Part shown: in pieces, positions 25,122-34,142 of the stretch
Numbering within the stretch: the first letter of the stretch is position 1
How the letters are laid out: each line of letters begins with the position of its first letter
Assembly: GCF_003194625.1 (NCBI RefSeq)
Contig: NZ_QHKX01000001.1
Location: 744,001 to 808,000, forward strand
Origin: Nocardioides solisilvae
GTDB lineage: Bacteria; Actinomycetota; Actinomycetes; Propionibacteriales; Nocardioidaceae
Reading direction: 5' to 3'
Length of the DNA stretch: 64,000 nucleotides
Made by a program: the position numbers and the translations under genes
Notes under the pieces: generated by a model
Told to the model about the DNA's origin: nothing
The model's database searches: none
The model's input: only the letters and a program-made list of their open reading frames with translations

Positions 25122-26423
25122 GTGGGCCACCACCCGAGCGGGCCGACCCGCCGACGCACAGGGCTCCCGGCACGGGCCGGGCTGCTCGTCGGCGTCCTCC
25201 TGGCCTCCGTCGCCGTGGGCGGCTGCGGGGGTGCGGTGGAGCGGGCTGCCCCTGCGTCCCCCGCCGCGAGCCCCGGCAAACCTCCCGGGACGCCGGTCCC
25301 CGGGGCAGGGGAGGGGGAGGCGGCGACTCCTCCCGGGACGCCGACCTGGGGGACGACCGGGGCGGTCGGGGGCCCGCCCCCCAGCAGTGCGCCGCCGCCC
25401 CCGCTGGCCGGCCGGCTCCTCGCCCCCGACCTGCTGGTCCACGCCCGGCGCACCCTCACCGACGACGAGGTGGCCCGGGTCCGCGCCGTGCCCGGCGTCG
25501 ACCGGGTGCTGGCGCTCTCGCTGGCCCAGGTCGCGGTCCAGGACCGGGCGCTCCAGGTCGCGGCGGTCGACCCGGCGCAGTACCGGCGCTTCACCCCTCG
25601 GCGCACCGCCCGGCACCGCGCGGTCTGGGCCCGGGTCGCGGCGGGCGACGCCGCCGTCGAGCCCGCGCTCGTGCGCCGGCTGCGGCTCGGCGACGCGCTG
25701 CGCCTCGGCACCGACGAGGCGGCTCCCGAGGTCCGGATCGGCGCGCACGCCCCGCAGGTGCCGCAGGTCGACGCGGTGGTCAACGCCGGCTGGGGCGAGC
25801 GGCTCGGGATGCCGGCCGGCAACGCCCTGCTCGTGCACACGGGCTCGGCGTCCCCCCAGGTGGTGCGGCCGCGGCTGGAGCGGCTGCTGGGCCGTGCGCT
25901 GCGCGAGGAGGTCTCGGTGCAGGTCCTCGGCCCCGACCTGGACGTCACGGCCGTCCGCACGGCGTACCTCACCGGGGGGTCGGTGGCGGCCGCGGTCGGC
26001 TCCTTCTCCTACCGCCTGCTCGGCGGCGGCCGGGTGGCGCCCGACCCCGCGTGGGTGGCGGCGCACGTCCGCACCGAGGAGGTCCCGCTCCTCGGCCGGG
26101 TCACCTGCCACCGGGTGGTGCTGCCGCAGCTGCGTGCGGCGCTGGAGGAGGTGGTGGCGAGCGGCCTCGCCGACAAGATCCACCCCGACGAGTACGCCGG
26201 CTGCTACCACCCGCGGTTCATCGCCGGGACGTCGACGCTCTCCTTGCACTCCTTCGGCATCGCGCTCGACCTCAACGTCCCCGGCAACCTGCGCGGCACG
26301 GTCGGCGAGATCGACCGCCGGGTGGTGGCGGTCATGGAGCGGTGGGGCTTCGCGTGGGGCGGCCGCTGGGCGTGGACCGACCCCATGCACTTCGAGCTGG
26401 AGCGCCTGGTCGAGCCGCGGTAG
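25122..26423 (+). CDS. Lipoprotein with C-terminal M15-type peptidase domain
   Basis: 433 residues. Twin-Arg-like start and lipobox (LLASVAVGGCGGA, lipidated Cys near residue 38), a Pro-rich linker, a middle domain of unknown type, then a D-Ala-D-Ala carboxypeptidase/endolysin domain of the M15C/VanY kind. Zinc ligands appear in LSLHSFGIALDLN (SxHxxGxAxD) and WTDPMHFE. It probably trims peptidoglycan cross-links at the outer face of the membrane. The GTG at 25122 is supported by a leaderless -10. The middle domain (about 105-310) has strands reminiscent of an inhibitory or wall-binding module, but I do not recognise it. Confidence 0.8.
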   Translation: MGHHPSGPTRRRTGLPARAGLLVGVLLASVAVGGCGGAVERAAPASPAASPGKPPGTPVPGAGEGEAATPPGTPTWGTTGAVGGPPPSSAPPPPLAGRLLAPDLLVHARRTLTDDEVARVRAVPGVDRVLALSLAQVAVQDRALQVAAVDPAQYRRFTPRRTARHRAVWARVAAGDAAVEPALVRRLRLGDALRLGTDEAAPEVRIGAHAPQVPQVDAVVNAGWGERLGMPAGNALLVHTGSASPQVVRPRLERLLGRALREEVSVQVLGPDLDVTAVRTAYLTGGSVAAAVGSFSYRLLGGGRVAPDPAWVAAHVRTEEVPLLGRVTCHRVVLPQLRAALEEVVASGLADKIHPDEYAGCYHPRFIAGTSTLSLHSFGIALDLNVPGNLRGTVGEIDRRVVAVMERWGFAWGGRWAWTDPMHFELERLVEPR

Positions 26424-26441
26424 CCGTCGGGCCCGCGGCCG

Positions 26442-27761
26442 CTAGTCGAGCGGGTGGGCGACCTCGTCGGCGGGCATCCGGGCGGCGAGCAGGGCGACGA
26501 CGCAGAGCACGGCGGGCGCCAGCGCGGCACAGTAGAAGGTCGCCCGGAGCCCGACAGCCTCCGAGACCGGCCCGGCCAGCGCCATCGAGACGGGCATCAG
26601 CGCGATGCTCACGAAGAAGTCGAGCGAGGAGACCCGGCCCAGCAGGTGCTTGGGCACCCGGCGCTGCAGCAGGGTCCCCCAGATCACCATCGGGGCCGAG
26701 AAGAGGACCCCCATGACGACCCCGGCGACGACCAGCTGCCAGACGGCGTCGGCGTGGGCCACCGCGAGGAACGGGAGCCCGGCCGACCCCCACATCACGG
26801 TCATCGTGGTGAGGTAGCGCCGGGGCATGCGGCGCGAGGCCATGGCGAGCGAGCCGAGGGCACCCCCGACCCCGAAGGCGGCCAGCACCAGCGCGTGGTC
26901 GCCGGCGTCGCCGCCCAGCCCCGACTTGATGAAGTAGGGGAGCAGCACCTCCAGCGGTCCCATCATCGCCAGGATCATCAGGCAGGCGAAGAGCAGCGAG
27001 GCGAGCAGCCAGGGCGTCCGCACCATGTAGCGCATCCCCTCCGCCACGTCGGCGAGCGCGGTCCGCACCGGGTGGCCGGCGGACGCGGCCCCCGCGCCCG
27101 GCTCGCGGCGCAGCGGCACCGGCGGCACCCAGCACAGCGCCAGGACCGCGCCGACCATCGCCGCCGCCGCGACGGCGAACGCCGCCGACGGCGCGGCCCA
27201 CCCCACCACCGCGCCCGCCACCGCCGGGCCGAGCGCCTGGCCGATGGTGGGGCGGATCATCCCCTCGAAGCCGTTGACGGCCATCAGGTCCCGCTCGGGG
27301 ACGATCGAGGGCAGCATCGCGGAGTAGGCGGGGTAGTAGAACGCCATCGCCATCCCGATGACGAAGGCGACGGCGGTGAGCAGCGGCACCGTGGTGAGCC
27401 CCGCCCAGGCGAGGCCGGCGACCAGCGCCATCCCCGTCGCCTCGGTCGTGGCGACCGCGAGCAGGACCCGGCGCTGGGGCACCCGGTCGGCGACCACCCC
27501 GGCGAGCAGCGCCGGGACCATCACGCCGACCGCCGAGGCGCCGGAGACCAGGGAGAGGTGGGTGGCGTTGCCGCCGAGGCCGAAGACCTCCCAGACCAGC
27601 CCGATCACCCACACCCCCTGGGCGAAGGCACCGAACGCGACCGAGAGCGCCAGCCGTCGGTAGGCCCGGATCCGGAACGGCGTCAGCGCCCGGGGCAGCG
27701 AGCGGCCCGTCGCCTGGTCGCCGACGGCGTCGACGACCTGGTCGAGGAACGGATCAGCCAC
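26442..27761 (-). CDS. MFS transporter (MFS_3/EntS-like)
   Basis: 439 residues, 12 hydrophobic segments. It begins PFRIRAYRRLALSVAFGAFAQGVWVIGLVWEVF, with the cytoplasmic loop ADRVPQRRVLLAV after TM2, and repeats in the second half (LASRRMPRRYLTTM). This layout fits the MFS_3 group that includes enterobactin and macrolide exporters. Substrate unknown. The GTG at 27759-27761 follows GGGAGGAT; the frame stays open upstream but runs into the divergent gene. Convergent with the M15 lipoprotein gene, 18 bases apart. Confidence 0.82.
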   Translation of the reverse strand: MADPFLDQVVDAVGDQATGRSLPRALTPFRIRAYRRLALSVAFGAFAQGVWVIGLVWEVFGLGGNATHLSLVSGASAVGVMVPALLAGVVADRVPQRRVLLAVATTEATGMALVAGLAWAGLTTVPLLTAVAFVIGMAMAFYYPAYSAMLPSIVPERDLMAVNGFEGMIRPTIGQALGPAVAGAVVGWAAPSAAFAVAAAAMVGAVLALCWVPPVPLRREPGAGAASAGHPVRTALADVAEGMRYMVRTPWLLASLLFACLMILAMMGPLEVLLPYFIKSGLGGDAGDHALVLAAFGVGGALGSLAMASRRMPRRYLTTMTVMWGSAGLPFLAVAHADAVWQLVVAGVVMGVLFSAPMVIWGTLLQRRVPKHLLGRVSSLDFFVSIALMPVSMALAGPVSEAVGLRATFYCAALAPAVLCVVALLAARMPADEVAHPLD

Positions 27762-27839
27762 GCGGGCGATCCTCCCACCCGGGCGCGGCGCCCAGCACCT
27801 CTGGGCCGCGCGCCCGTCCCGCCGCTGTGGGGCGGCCCC

Positions 27840-27852
27840 TAGGCTGGCGACC
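27840..27852 (+). promoter_or_regulatory. Leaderless -10 promoter
   Basis: TAGGCT (27840-27845), 7 bases before the ATG at 27853. Confidence 0.65.
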
Positions 27853-28827
27853 ATGCGTGCTCTCCAGGTCGTCACCACCACGGGTCCCTCCGGCGTCGAG
27901 CTCCGGGAGGTGCCCGACGCGGTCGCCGGCCCCGGCCAGGTCCTGGTCGAGGTGCACGCCGTCGGCGTCTCCTTCCCCGACCTGCTGCTCTCCAAGGGCG
28001 AGTACCAGCTGAAGCCCGAGACCCCCTTCACCCTCGGGGTCGACCTCGCCGGCAGGGTCGCCGCGCTGGGCGAGGGCGTGACGGGCCTCGAGGTCGGCCA
28101 GCGGGTCGCGGGCGTGCTGCCGCACGGCGGCGCCGCCGACCTGGTCGCCGTGCCGGCCGACTTCGTCTTCCCGCTGCCCGACGCGACGTCGTACGACGAG
28201 GGCGCGGCGCTGCCGATGAACTACCTGACGGCGCAGTTCGCCCTCGCCGAGCGGGGCGCCCTGAAGCCGGGCGAGACGGTGCTGGTGCACGGCGCGGCGG
28301 GCGGCGTCGGCACCGCCACGATCCAGGTCGCCAAGGGGATGGGCGCGCGGGTCGTGGCCGTCACCTCCACCGAGGAGAAGGCCGAGGTGGCCCGCGCCGC
28401 CGGGGCCGACGACGCGGTGCTGCTCGAGGGCTTCCGCGACGCGGTCGGCGAGCTGACCGGGGGCCGCGGCGTCGACGTCGTCCTCGACGTGGTCGGCGGC
28501 GCCGCCTTCACCGACTCGCTGCGGGTGCTCGCCCCGCAGGGTCGTCTCCTGGTGGTCGGCTTCGCGGCCGGGCAGGGGATCCCCGAGGTCAAGGTCAACC
28601 GGCTGCTGCTCAACAACGTCGACGTCCGCGGGGTCGGCTGGGGCGCCTACGCGATGACCCGGCCGGGCTACATGCAGGCGCAGTGGAAGGCGCTCGAGCC
28701 GATGCTCGCCAGCGGCGTGGTGAAGCCGCCGGTCGGGGCGACGTACCCCCTGGCGGAGTTCGCGAAGGCGCTGGAGGACCTCGACGGGCGCCGGGCCACC
28801 GGCAAGCTCGTCGTACGGCTCCGGTGA
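27853..28827 (+). CDS. NADPH:quinone oxidoreductase, zinc-free MDR family
   Basis: 324 residues of the medium-chain dehydrogenase/reductase superfamily without the structural zinc cysteines. Visible are the GroES-like half (GVSFPDLLLSKGEY...PFTLGVDLAGRV) and the Rossmann half with VLVHGAAGGVGTATIQVAKGMGARVVAVTS binding NADPH. It reduces quinones or alpha,beta-unsaturated carbonyls; exact substrate not deducible. ATG start is leaderless. The lipoprotein gene follows after 27 bases with its own -10 box. Confidence 0.88.
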   Translation: MRALQVVTTTGPSGVELREVPDAVAGPGQVLVEVHAVGVSFPDLLLSKGEYQLKPETPFTLGVDLAGRVAALGEGVTGLEVGQRVAGVLPHGGAADLVAVPADFVFPLPDATSYDEGAALPMNYLTAQFALAERGALKPGETVLVHGAAGGVGTATIQVAKGMGARVVAVTSTEEKAEVARAAGADDAVLLEGFRDAVGELTGGRGVDVVLDVVGGAAFTDSLRVLAPQGRLLVVGFAAGQGIPEVKVNRLLLNNVDVRGVGWGAYAMTRPGYMQAQWKALEPMLASGVVKPPVGATYPLAEFAKALEDLDGRRATGKLVVRLR

Positions 28828-28841
28828 GCCGTTCCGGCACG

Positions 28842-28854
28842 TAGGCTCGCCCCC
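28842..28854 (+). promoter_or_regulatory. Leaderless -10 promoter
   Basis: TAGGCT (28842-28847), 7 bases before the ATG at 28855. Confidence 0.65.
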
Positions 28855-30915
28855 ATGAGGGCGCGACTGGTGCAGGGCCTCGCGCTCCTGCTGGCACTGG
28901 GCGTGACGGCCTCCGGCTGCACCACCACCCCACCCGACCCGAGCACGTCGTGGTTCCCCGACCCGCGGGCGGTCGGCGACCTGCGGGTGCTGGCCGAGTC
29001 GGACGCCGAGGGGTTCCGGCTGCACACCTCCTCGGGCGACAAGACCTTCCTGCCGGGGGTCAACCTCGGCTCCACCCTGCCCACCCTGCAGCCTGGCGAG
29101 GTCGGCACGATCGAGGCCTCGCACTACCGCACCTGGCTGCGCCAGATGGGCGAGCTCGGGATCCGGGTGGTGCGGGTCTACACGCTGCTGCCGCCCGGCT
29201 TCTACGCGGAGCTCAAGGCCTACAACGAGGCCAACCCCGTGCAGCCGATCTACCTCGTGCAGGGCGCCTACCTGCCCGACGAGAGCTACGTCGAGCCCGG
29301 GGGCACGCTGTACGACGCGCCCGTCGACGAGGCCTTCTCCGCCGAGCTGCGCGACCTCTCCGCCGCGGTCCACGGCGACCTGGAGCGGCCGCGGCGGCCC
29401 GGCCGGGCGTGGGGCACCTACGACGCCGACGTCTCGCCCTGGCTCGCCTCCTGGATCCTGGGCGTCGAGTGGGATCCGCGGGGCACGCGGCGCACCGACC
29501 GGTGGCACGCGGACGCGCCGTACGAGCCCGGGCGGTACTTCGTGGCCGACCCCGAGGCGACGGCGACCGAGCGCTGGATCGCCACCCACATGGAGGAGCT
29601 GGCGGCCCTCGAGGCGGAGCGGGGCGTCTCGGTCCCGGTGGCGATGGTCAACTGGCCGACCACCGACCCGCTCGACCACCCCACCGAGCCGCTCCTCGAC
29701 GAGGACCTGGTGGGCATCGACGCCCTGCACGTGCTGCCCACCGACGCCTGGCCCGGCGGCACCTTCGCCAGCTTCCACGCCTACCCCTACTACCCCGACT
29801 TCCTGCGCGACGAGGAGGGCCTCGACGAGGTCACCTGGGACGGCGAGCCCGACCGGTACGGCGGGTACCTCGCGCGGCTGCGCGACCACTTCGCCCCCGC
29901 GATGCCGCTCCTGGTCACCGAGTTCGGCGTCCCGGCCTCGCTCGGATCGGCCCACCTCGGCACCCGCGGCCGCGGGCAGGGCGGCCACTCCGAGCGCGAC
30001 GCCATGCGCCACGACGCCGAGATGATGCGGATGATGGAGTCGCTCGGCCTGGGCGGCGGCTTCGTCTTCATCTGGGCCGACGAGTGGTTCAAGCGGACCT
30101 GGAACACCATGGAGCACCAGGACCCCGAGCGCCGTCAGCTGTGGCACGACCCGCTGACCAACGAGCAGTGGTTCGGGATGGTCGCCACCGACCCGGAGCC
30201 GCTGGTCGACGCCGCCGTGGAGCGGCTGGCCGTCGAGGAGGGCGGCGACCTCCCCGCCGACGGGGCCTACGAGTACCTCTACGTGTGGGCCGACGCCTCG
30301 TGGGTGCACGTCGACGTCAAGCTGCGCGAGCGGGTGCCCGCCCGGCTCCGGGTGGAGGCCGACGTGGTCCCCGGGCCCGAGCGCGCGGACTTCCGCGTGA
30401 CCGTCGACACCGAGCCGCGCGAGGCTCTGCTCGAGGTGCGCCGCGAGCTCGACCCGGTCCGGCTCGACACCTCCGTCGAGGACTACGTGCCCGACCACGA
30501 GCAGGGGTGGCACCCCTACCGGCTGCTGCTCAACCGGGCCTTCAGCGAGCCGGGGGAGGAGCGGGCGGCGGAGCACCAGGAGGTCGGTCGGCTGGTCGAG
30601 GGGACGTGGGACCCGGCGGACCCGGCGTACGACTCGCTCGCCACCTGGCGGGTCGACGAGGAGCGCCGCACGGTCTCGCTCCGCATCCCGTGGTCGATGC
30701 TCGGCTTCGCCGACCCCTCGGCGCGCCTGGCGCTGGGCGAGGGGAAGCCCGCGGAGCGGGTCACGGTCGACGGCATCGACCTGCGGTTCGACGCCGACGG
30801 GGAGGTGCTGGAGCAGACCTTCTCCTGGCCCACCTGGAACCGCACGGGGTACACGGAGCGGTTCAAGGCCGGCGTCGACGTCCTTTCCGAGGCGTTCCAC
30901 GACCTGGCGCCCTGA
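28855..30915 (+). CDS. Lipoprotein with TIM-barrel glycoside-hydrolase-like domain
   Basis: 686 residues. The signal peptide ends in a lipobox (GVTASGC, Cys22). The catalytic-looking domain (about 50-430) starts FLPGVNLGSTLPTLQPGEV and shows a barrel pattern (ELGIRVVRVYTLLPPGFY; SFHAYPYYPDFL; LLVTEFGVPASLG; GGFVFIWADEWFKRTW). Glu356 in TEFG is in the position of a clan-A glycosidase nucleophile. The last 230 residues are strand-rich and may be a carbohydrate-binding domain. Function inferred as extracellular sugar-chain binding or hydrolysis; the family is not certain. Leaderless ATG at 28855. Confidence 0.7.
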   Translation: MRARLVQGLALLLALGVTASGCTTTPPDPSTSWFPDPRAVGDLRVLAESDAEGFRLHTSSGDKTFLPGVNLGSTLPTLQPGEVGTIEASHYRTWLRQMGELGIRVVRVYTLLPPGFYAELKAYNEANPVQPIYLVQGAYLPDESYVEPGGTLYDAPVDEAFSAELRDLSAAVHGDLERPRRPGRAWGTYDADVSPWLASWILGVEWDPRGTRRTDRWHADAPYEPGRYFVADPEATATERWIATHMEELAALEAERGVSVPVAMVNWPTTDPLDHPTEPLLDEDLVGIDALHVLPTDAWPGGTFASFHAYPYYPDFLRDEEGLDEVTWDGEPDRYGGYLARLRDHFAPAMPLLVTEFGVPASLGSAHLGTRGRGQGGHSERDAMRHDAEMMRMMESLGLGGGFVFIWADEWFKRTWNTMEHQDPERRQLWHDPLTNEQWFGMVATDPEPLVDAAVERLAVEEGGDLPADGAYEYLYVWADASWVHVDVKLRERVPARLRVEADVVPGPERADFRVTVDTEPREALLEVRRELDPVRLDTSVEDYVPDHEQGWHPYRLLLNRAFSEPGEERAAEHQEVGRLVEGTWDPADPAYDSLATWRVDEERRTVSLRIPWSMLGFADPSARLALGEGKPAERVTVDGIDLRFDADGEVLEQTFSWPTWNRTGYTERFKAGVDVLSEAFHDLAP

Positions 30916-30954
30916 GGGCACCGCCGCGAGGAGGTGCCGGTGCCGCGGGGCGCG

Positions 30955-31398
30955 TCAGAGGTCGGCGAGCGGGTCGCCGGCCGGCGCCGCCGGCGGGTGC
31001 TCCGCGTCGTGGCACAGCCACGGGGTGCGCTCCCCGTCGCGGCCGAGGGAGCGGACGCAGTAGCCGGGGATCGCGTCGCCCTTCGCGCCGACCGCGTCCT
31101 CGCGGCGTACCTCGGTGGTGACGTCGGGGCTGGCGGTGAAGGACTTGGTCGCCAGCTCGAGGGTCTCGCCGGGGGCCAGCGAGGTCTCGACCGGCTCGAG
31201 CCCCGCGGTGACGGCGAGGTGCTGCAGGGAGGCCATCGCCTGCCGGTCGGCGTACATCACCCGCTCGTGGTCGATGCCGCGGTCGAGCCACATCGCCGCC
31301 GGGACCAGCGCGCCGAGCACCACCAGCGCGCCGACCAGGAGCAGGACGGGGCCCTTGCTCCGGGTGGTCTCCGGGGGCGGGTAGGCACGCTCGTTCAT
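30955..31398 (-). CDS. Small single-pass membrane protein, unknown function
   Basis: 147 residues: a short cytoplasmic Pro-rich N-terminus, one transmembrane segment (PVLLLVGALVVLGALVPAAMWL), then an extracytoplasmic domain with two cysteines (GYCVRSLG, PWLCHDAEH) that may form a disulfide. No family recognised. ATG at 31396-31398, with a weak CACCAT -10-like hexamer 6 bases upstream. It is divergent from the M13 peptidase and convergent with the glycosidase-like lipoprotein. Confidence 0.7.
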   Translation of the reverse strand: MNERAYPPPETTRSKGPVLLLVGALVVLGALVPAAMWLDRGIDHERVMYADRQAMASLQHLAVTAGLEPVETSLAPGETLELATKSFTASPDVTTEVRREDAVGAKGDAIPGYCVRSLGRDGERTPWLCHDAEHPPAAPAGDPLADL

Positions 31399-31449
31399 GG
31401 CCCCATGGTGCCGCACCCGCGGGGACGGGTCGCTGTCGGACCACCCGGT

Positions 31450-31461
31450 TAGGGTGGCGGC
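31450..31461 (+). promoter_or_regulatory. Leaderless -10 promoter
   Basis: TAGGGT (31450-31455), 6 bases before the GTG at 31462. Confidence 0.6.
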
Positions 31462-33417
31462 GTGAGCATCCTCGACGACGCCCGTGACGGCATGGACCTC
31501 GACACCCGCCCGCAGGACGACCTCTTCGGCCACGTCAACGGCGCCTGGCTGGAGTCGGCGGAGATCCCCGCCGACCGCAGCAGCTGGGGCCCGTTCGTGA
31601 TGCTCGCCGATGCCGCCGAGGCGCAGGTGCGCGCGATCATCGAGGAGCTGGCGGCCGACCCCGACGGCGGCGCGGAGCCGGAGGACGCCCGCAAGATCGG
31701 CGCCCTCTTCACCTCGTTCATGGACACCGGGCGCATCAACGCCCTGGGCGCCGACCCGGTGCAGCCGCTGCTCGACGCGGTCGACGCCCTCGAGGAGGGC
31801 CAGCTGGCGCGGTTCCTCGGCGAGTTCGAGCGGCTCGGCGGCGGGGGCGCCTTCGGCTCCTACGTCGACACCGACGCGAAGCAGTCCGACCGCTACCTGC
31901 TCAACCTCACCCAGGGCGGCCTGGGCCTGCCCGACGAGAGCTACTACCGCGAGGAGAAGTTCGCCGAGGTCCGCGACAAGTACGTCGACTACCTCGCCCG
32001 CCTCCTCGGGCTGGCGGGCCGCCCCGACCCCGAGGGGTCGGCGCGCGCCGTGCTGGCCCTGGAGACGAGGCTGGCCGAGGGCCACTGGGAGCGCGCGGAG
32101 ACCCGCGACGTGCAGCGCACCTACAACCTCACCACGCGCGACGAGCTGGAGCAGCTCGCCCCCGCGTTCGACTGGGACGCCTGGATCACGGCCCTCTCGG
32201 CGGGCCACCCCGACAGCGCGGCGCGGATCGCGGAGACCTGCGTGCGGCAGCCCTCCTACCTCGAGCACCTCTCCAAGGTCCTGACGGAGGTCCCGCTCGA
32301 GGAGTGGAAGCCGTGGCTGGCGGCCAAGGTGCTGCGCGCGCGAGCGGCGTACCTCACCGACGACTTCGTCGAGACCAACTTCGACTTCTACGGGCGCACC
32401 CTCAACGGCACCCCCGAGCTGCGCGAGCGGTGGAAGCGCGGCGTCGGCTTCGTCGAGGGCGCGATCGGCGAGGCGGTGGGCCGGGAGTACGTCGCCCGCC
32501 ACTTCCCGCCGCGGTCCAAGGAGCTGATGGACGAGCTGGTGGCCAACCTGCTGGAGGCCTACCGCCGCTCGATCGCCGACCTCGACTGGATGACGGAGGA
32601 GACCAAGCAGCGGGCCTTCGACAAGCTGGCGACCTTCCGGCCCAAGATCGGCTACCCCGACAGGTTCCGCGACTACTCCGCGCTGCGGGTCTCCGCCGAC
32701 GACCTGCTGGGCAACGTCGCGGCGGCCGCCGAGTTCGAGACCGACCGCGAGCTCGGCAAGCTCGGCAGCCCGGTCGACCGCGACGAGTGGTTCATGCTCC
32801 CGCAGACGGTCAACGCCTACTACAACCCCGGCACCAACGAGATCTGCTTCCCGGCCGGCATCCTGCAGAAGCCGTTCTTCGACCCCGACGCCGACCCGGC
32901 CGAGAACTACGGCGGCATCGGTGCGGTGATCGGCCACGAGATCGGCCACGGCTTCGACGACCAGGGCGCCCAGTACGACGGCGAGGGCAACCTCCACGAC
33001 TGGTGGACGCCCGACGACAAGGCCGCGTTCGAGGTGAAGTCCAAGGCGCTGATCACCCAGTACGACGCCTTCGAGCCGCGCGCGCTCCCCGGCGAGCGGG
33101 TCAACGGGGCGCTGACCGTCGGCGAGAACATCGGCGACCTCGGCGGCCTGACCATCGGCCACAAGGCCTACCTGATCGCCACCGACGGCCAGGCCACCCC
33201 CGAGCAGCGCCGCAAGGTCTTCCTCAACTGGGCCTACTGCTGGCGGACCAAGCGCCGCAGGGAGCAGGAGCAGCAGTACCTCACGATTGACCCGCACTCG
33301 CCGCCGGAGTTCCGGGCCAACATCGTGCGCAACCTCGACGAGTTCCACGAGGTCTTCGGGACCGCCCCGGGCGACGGGCTGTGGCTCGACCCCGAGGACC
33401 GCGTCCGGATCTGGTGA
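31462..33417 (+). CDS. pepO: M13-family metallopeptidase (neprilysin/PepO-like)
   Basis: 651 residues, full length for the family. Zinc motif HEIGH at 492-496, the third ligand region GENIGDLGG, and the substrate-binding NAYYNP stretch before it are all present. The family ending CWRTK (usually CxxW-type) is recognisable. There is no signal peptide, so it is cytoplasmic or exported by another route, as with most actinobacterial M13 enzymes. It cleaves oligopeptides on the amino side of hydrophobic residues. GTG start at 31462 is leaderless. A 9-base hairpin follows the gene. Confidence 0.93.
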   Translation: MSILDDARDGMDLDTRPQDDLFGHVNGAWLESAEIPADRSSWGPFVMLADAAEAQVRAIIEELAADPDGGAEPEDARKIGALFTSFMDTGRINALGADPVQPLLDAVDALEEGQLARFLGEFERLGGGGAFGSYVDTDAKQSDRYLLNLTQGGLGLPDESYYREEKFAEVRDKYVDYLARLLGLAGRPDPEGSARAVLALETRLAEGHWERAETRDVQRTYNLTTRDELEQLAPAFDWDAWITALSAGHPDSAARIAETCVRQPSYLEHLSKVLTEVPLEEWKPWLAAKVLRARAAYLTDDFVETNFDFYGRTLNGTPELRERWKRGVGFVEGAIGEAVGREYVARHFPPRSKELMDELVANLLEAYRRSIADLDWMTEETKQRAFDKLATFRPKIGYPDRFRDYSALRVSADDLLGNVAAAAEFETDRELGKLGSPVDRDEWFMLPQTVNAYYNPGTNEICFPAGILQKPFFDPDADPAENYGGIGAVIGHEIGHGFDDQGAQYDGEGNLHDWWTPDDKAAFEVKSKALITQYDAFEPRALPGERVNGALTVGENIGDLGGLTIGHKAYLIATDGQATPEQRRKVFLNWAYCWRTKRRREQEQQYLTIDPHSPPEFRANIVRNLDEFHEVFGTAPGDGLWLDPEDRVRIW

Positions 33418-33427
33418 CCCGGCCCGG

Positions 33428-33450
33428 CCGCCCCGGCGCGCCCGGGGCGG
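33428..33450. terminator. Bidirectional hairpin terminator
   Basis: CCGCCCCGG (33428-33436) and CCGGGGCGG (33442-33450) pair perfectly around a 5-base loop between convergent genes. Confidence 0.7.
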
Positions 33451-33454
33451 GTGG

Positions 33455-33997
33455 TCAGCCGACCGAGGCGCAGACCAGGTCGAGGTAGAGGGTGTCGGCG
33501 GCGACCACGTCGTAGTTGTAGCCGTAGCCCGTGGCGGAGCGGCCGTCGGCGTCGATCGCGACCTGGGTGGCGTCGTACGAGGCGTCGAAGGAGGCGGTCG
33601 CGCCGAGGACCCGCTTGGTGCCGGGGCAGGTGCCGGTCACGCTCCCGCCCTCGTCGCTGCCCACAGTGGTGGAGAACTGGACGACCTGGTAGCCGCTCAC
33701 CCCGGGCGCGCCGGGAGCCCCCGGGGCGCCGGGCGCACCGGCTGGTCCGGACGGTCCGGCCGGTCCCGCCGCACCGGCGGGTCCGGTCTTCCCCGACAGG
33801 CCTGCGACGGCGGCGGGGCTGAAGTCCTTGAGGGCGAGCGAGCGGTTCTTGACGTCCTTCGACGTGAGGGTGTTGTCCTTGACCTGCTTGCCCGTGATGA
33901 CCAGCGCGGCGCTCGCGCCGCCGGTGGCGGAGAGCCCGAGGAGGAGGGCGGCGAGACCGACGGTGGGCAGGCTGCGGCGAAGTTCGAGGTGGCGCAT
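33455..33997 (-). CDS. Exported collagen-like protein
   Basis: 180 residues. Signal peptide (LPTVGLAALLLGLSATGGASA), then the TGKQVKDNTLTSKDVKNRSLALKDFS motif common in actinobacterial exported proteins. Twelve uninterrupted Gly-X-Y triplets follow (residues 66-101, GPAGAAGPAGPSGPAGAPG...), and an 80-residue globular C-terminal domain with two cysteines. The repeat could form a short collagen-like triple helix that trimerises the C-terminal domain on the surface or outside. AGAGGA precedes the ATG at 33995-33997. Function unknown. Confidence 0.8.
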   Translation of the reverse strand: MRHLELRRSLPTVGLAALLLGLSATGGASAALVITGKQVKDNTLTSKDVKNRSLALKDFSPAAVAGLSGKTGPAGAAGPAGPSGPAGAPGAPGAPGAPGVSGYQVVQFSTTVGSDEGGSVTGTCPGTKRVLGATASFDASYDATQVAIDADGRSATGYGYNYDVVAADTLYLDLVCASVG

Positions 33998-34142
33998 GGG
34001 TCCTCTTTCCGGGACGGGACGGTGTGGGTCCCTGCCTACTCCCGTGCGGCCCGCGCCCACAAGCACCGCGTGCTGTTCCCGGGACGGCCCGGTCGTGGCC
34101 CGCGGGTGCGGCGCTGTCGGAGCCGCTTGCTAGACAGGACGC

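Noticed and set aside
27754..30921. Long open frame on the minus strand opposite the quinone oxidoreductase and glycosidase-like lipoprotein genes
   Set aside because: It is a GC-rich antisense shadow; the plus-strand proteins have clear family motifs and leaderless promoters, the minus-strand translation has none.
30917..30938. GGCACC/GGTGCC as a terminator after the glycosidase-like lipoprotein
   Set aside because: The stem is only 6 bases with a 10-base loop; too weak to support.
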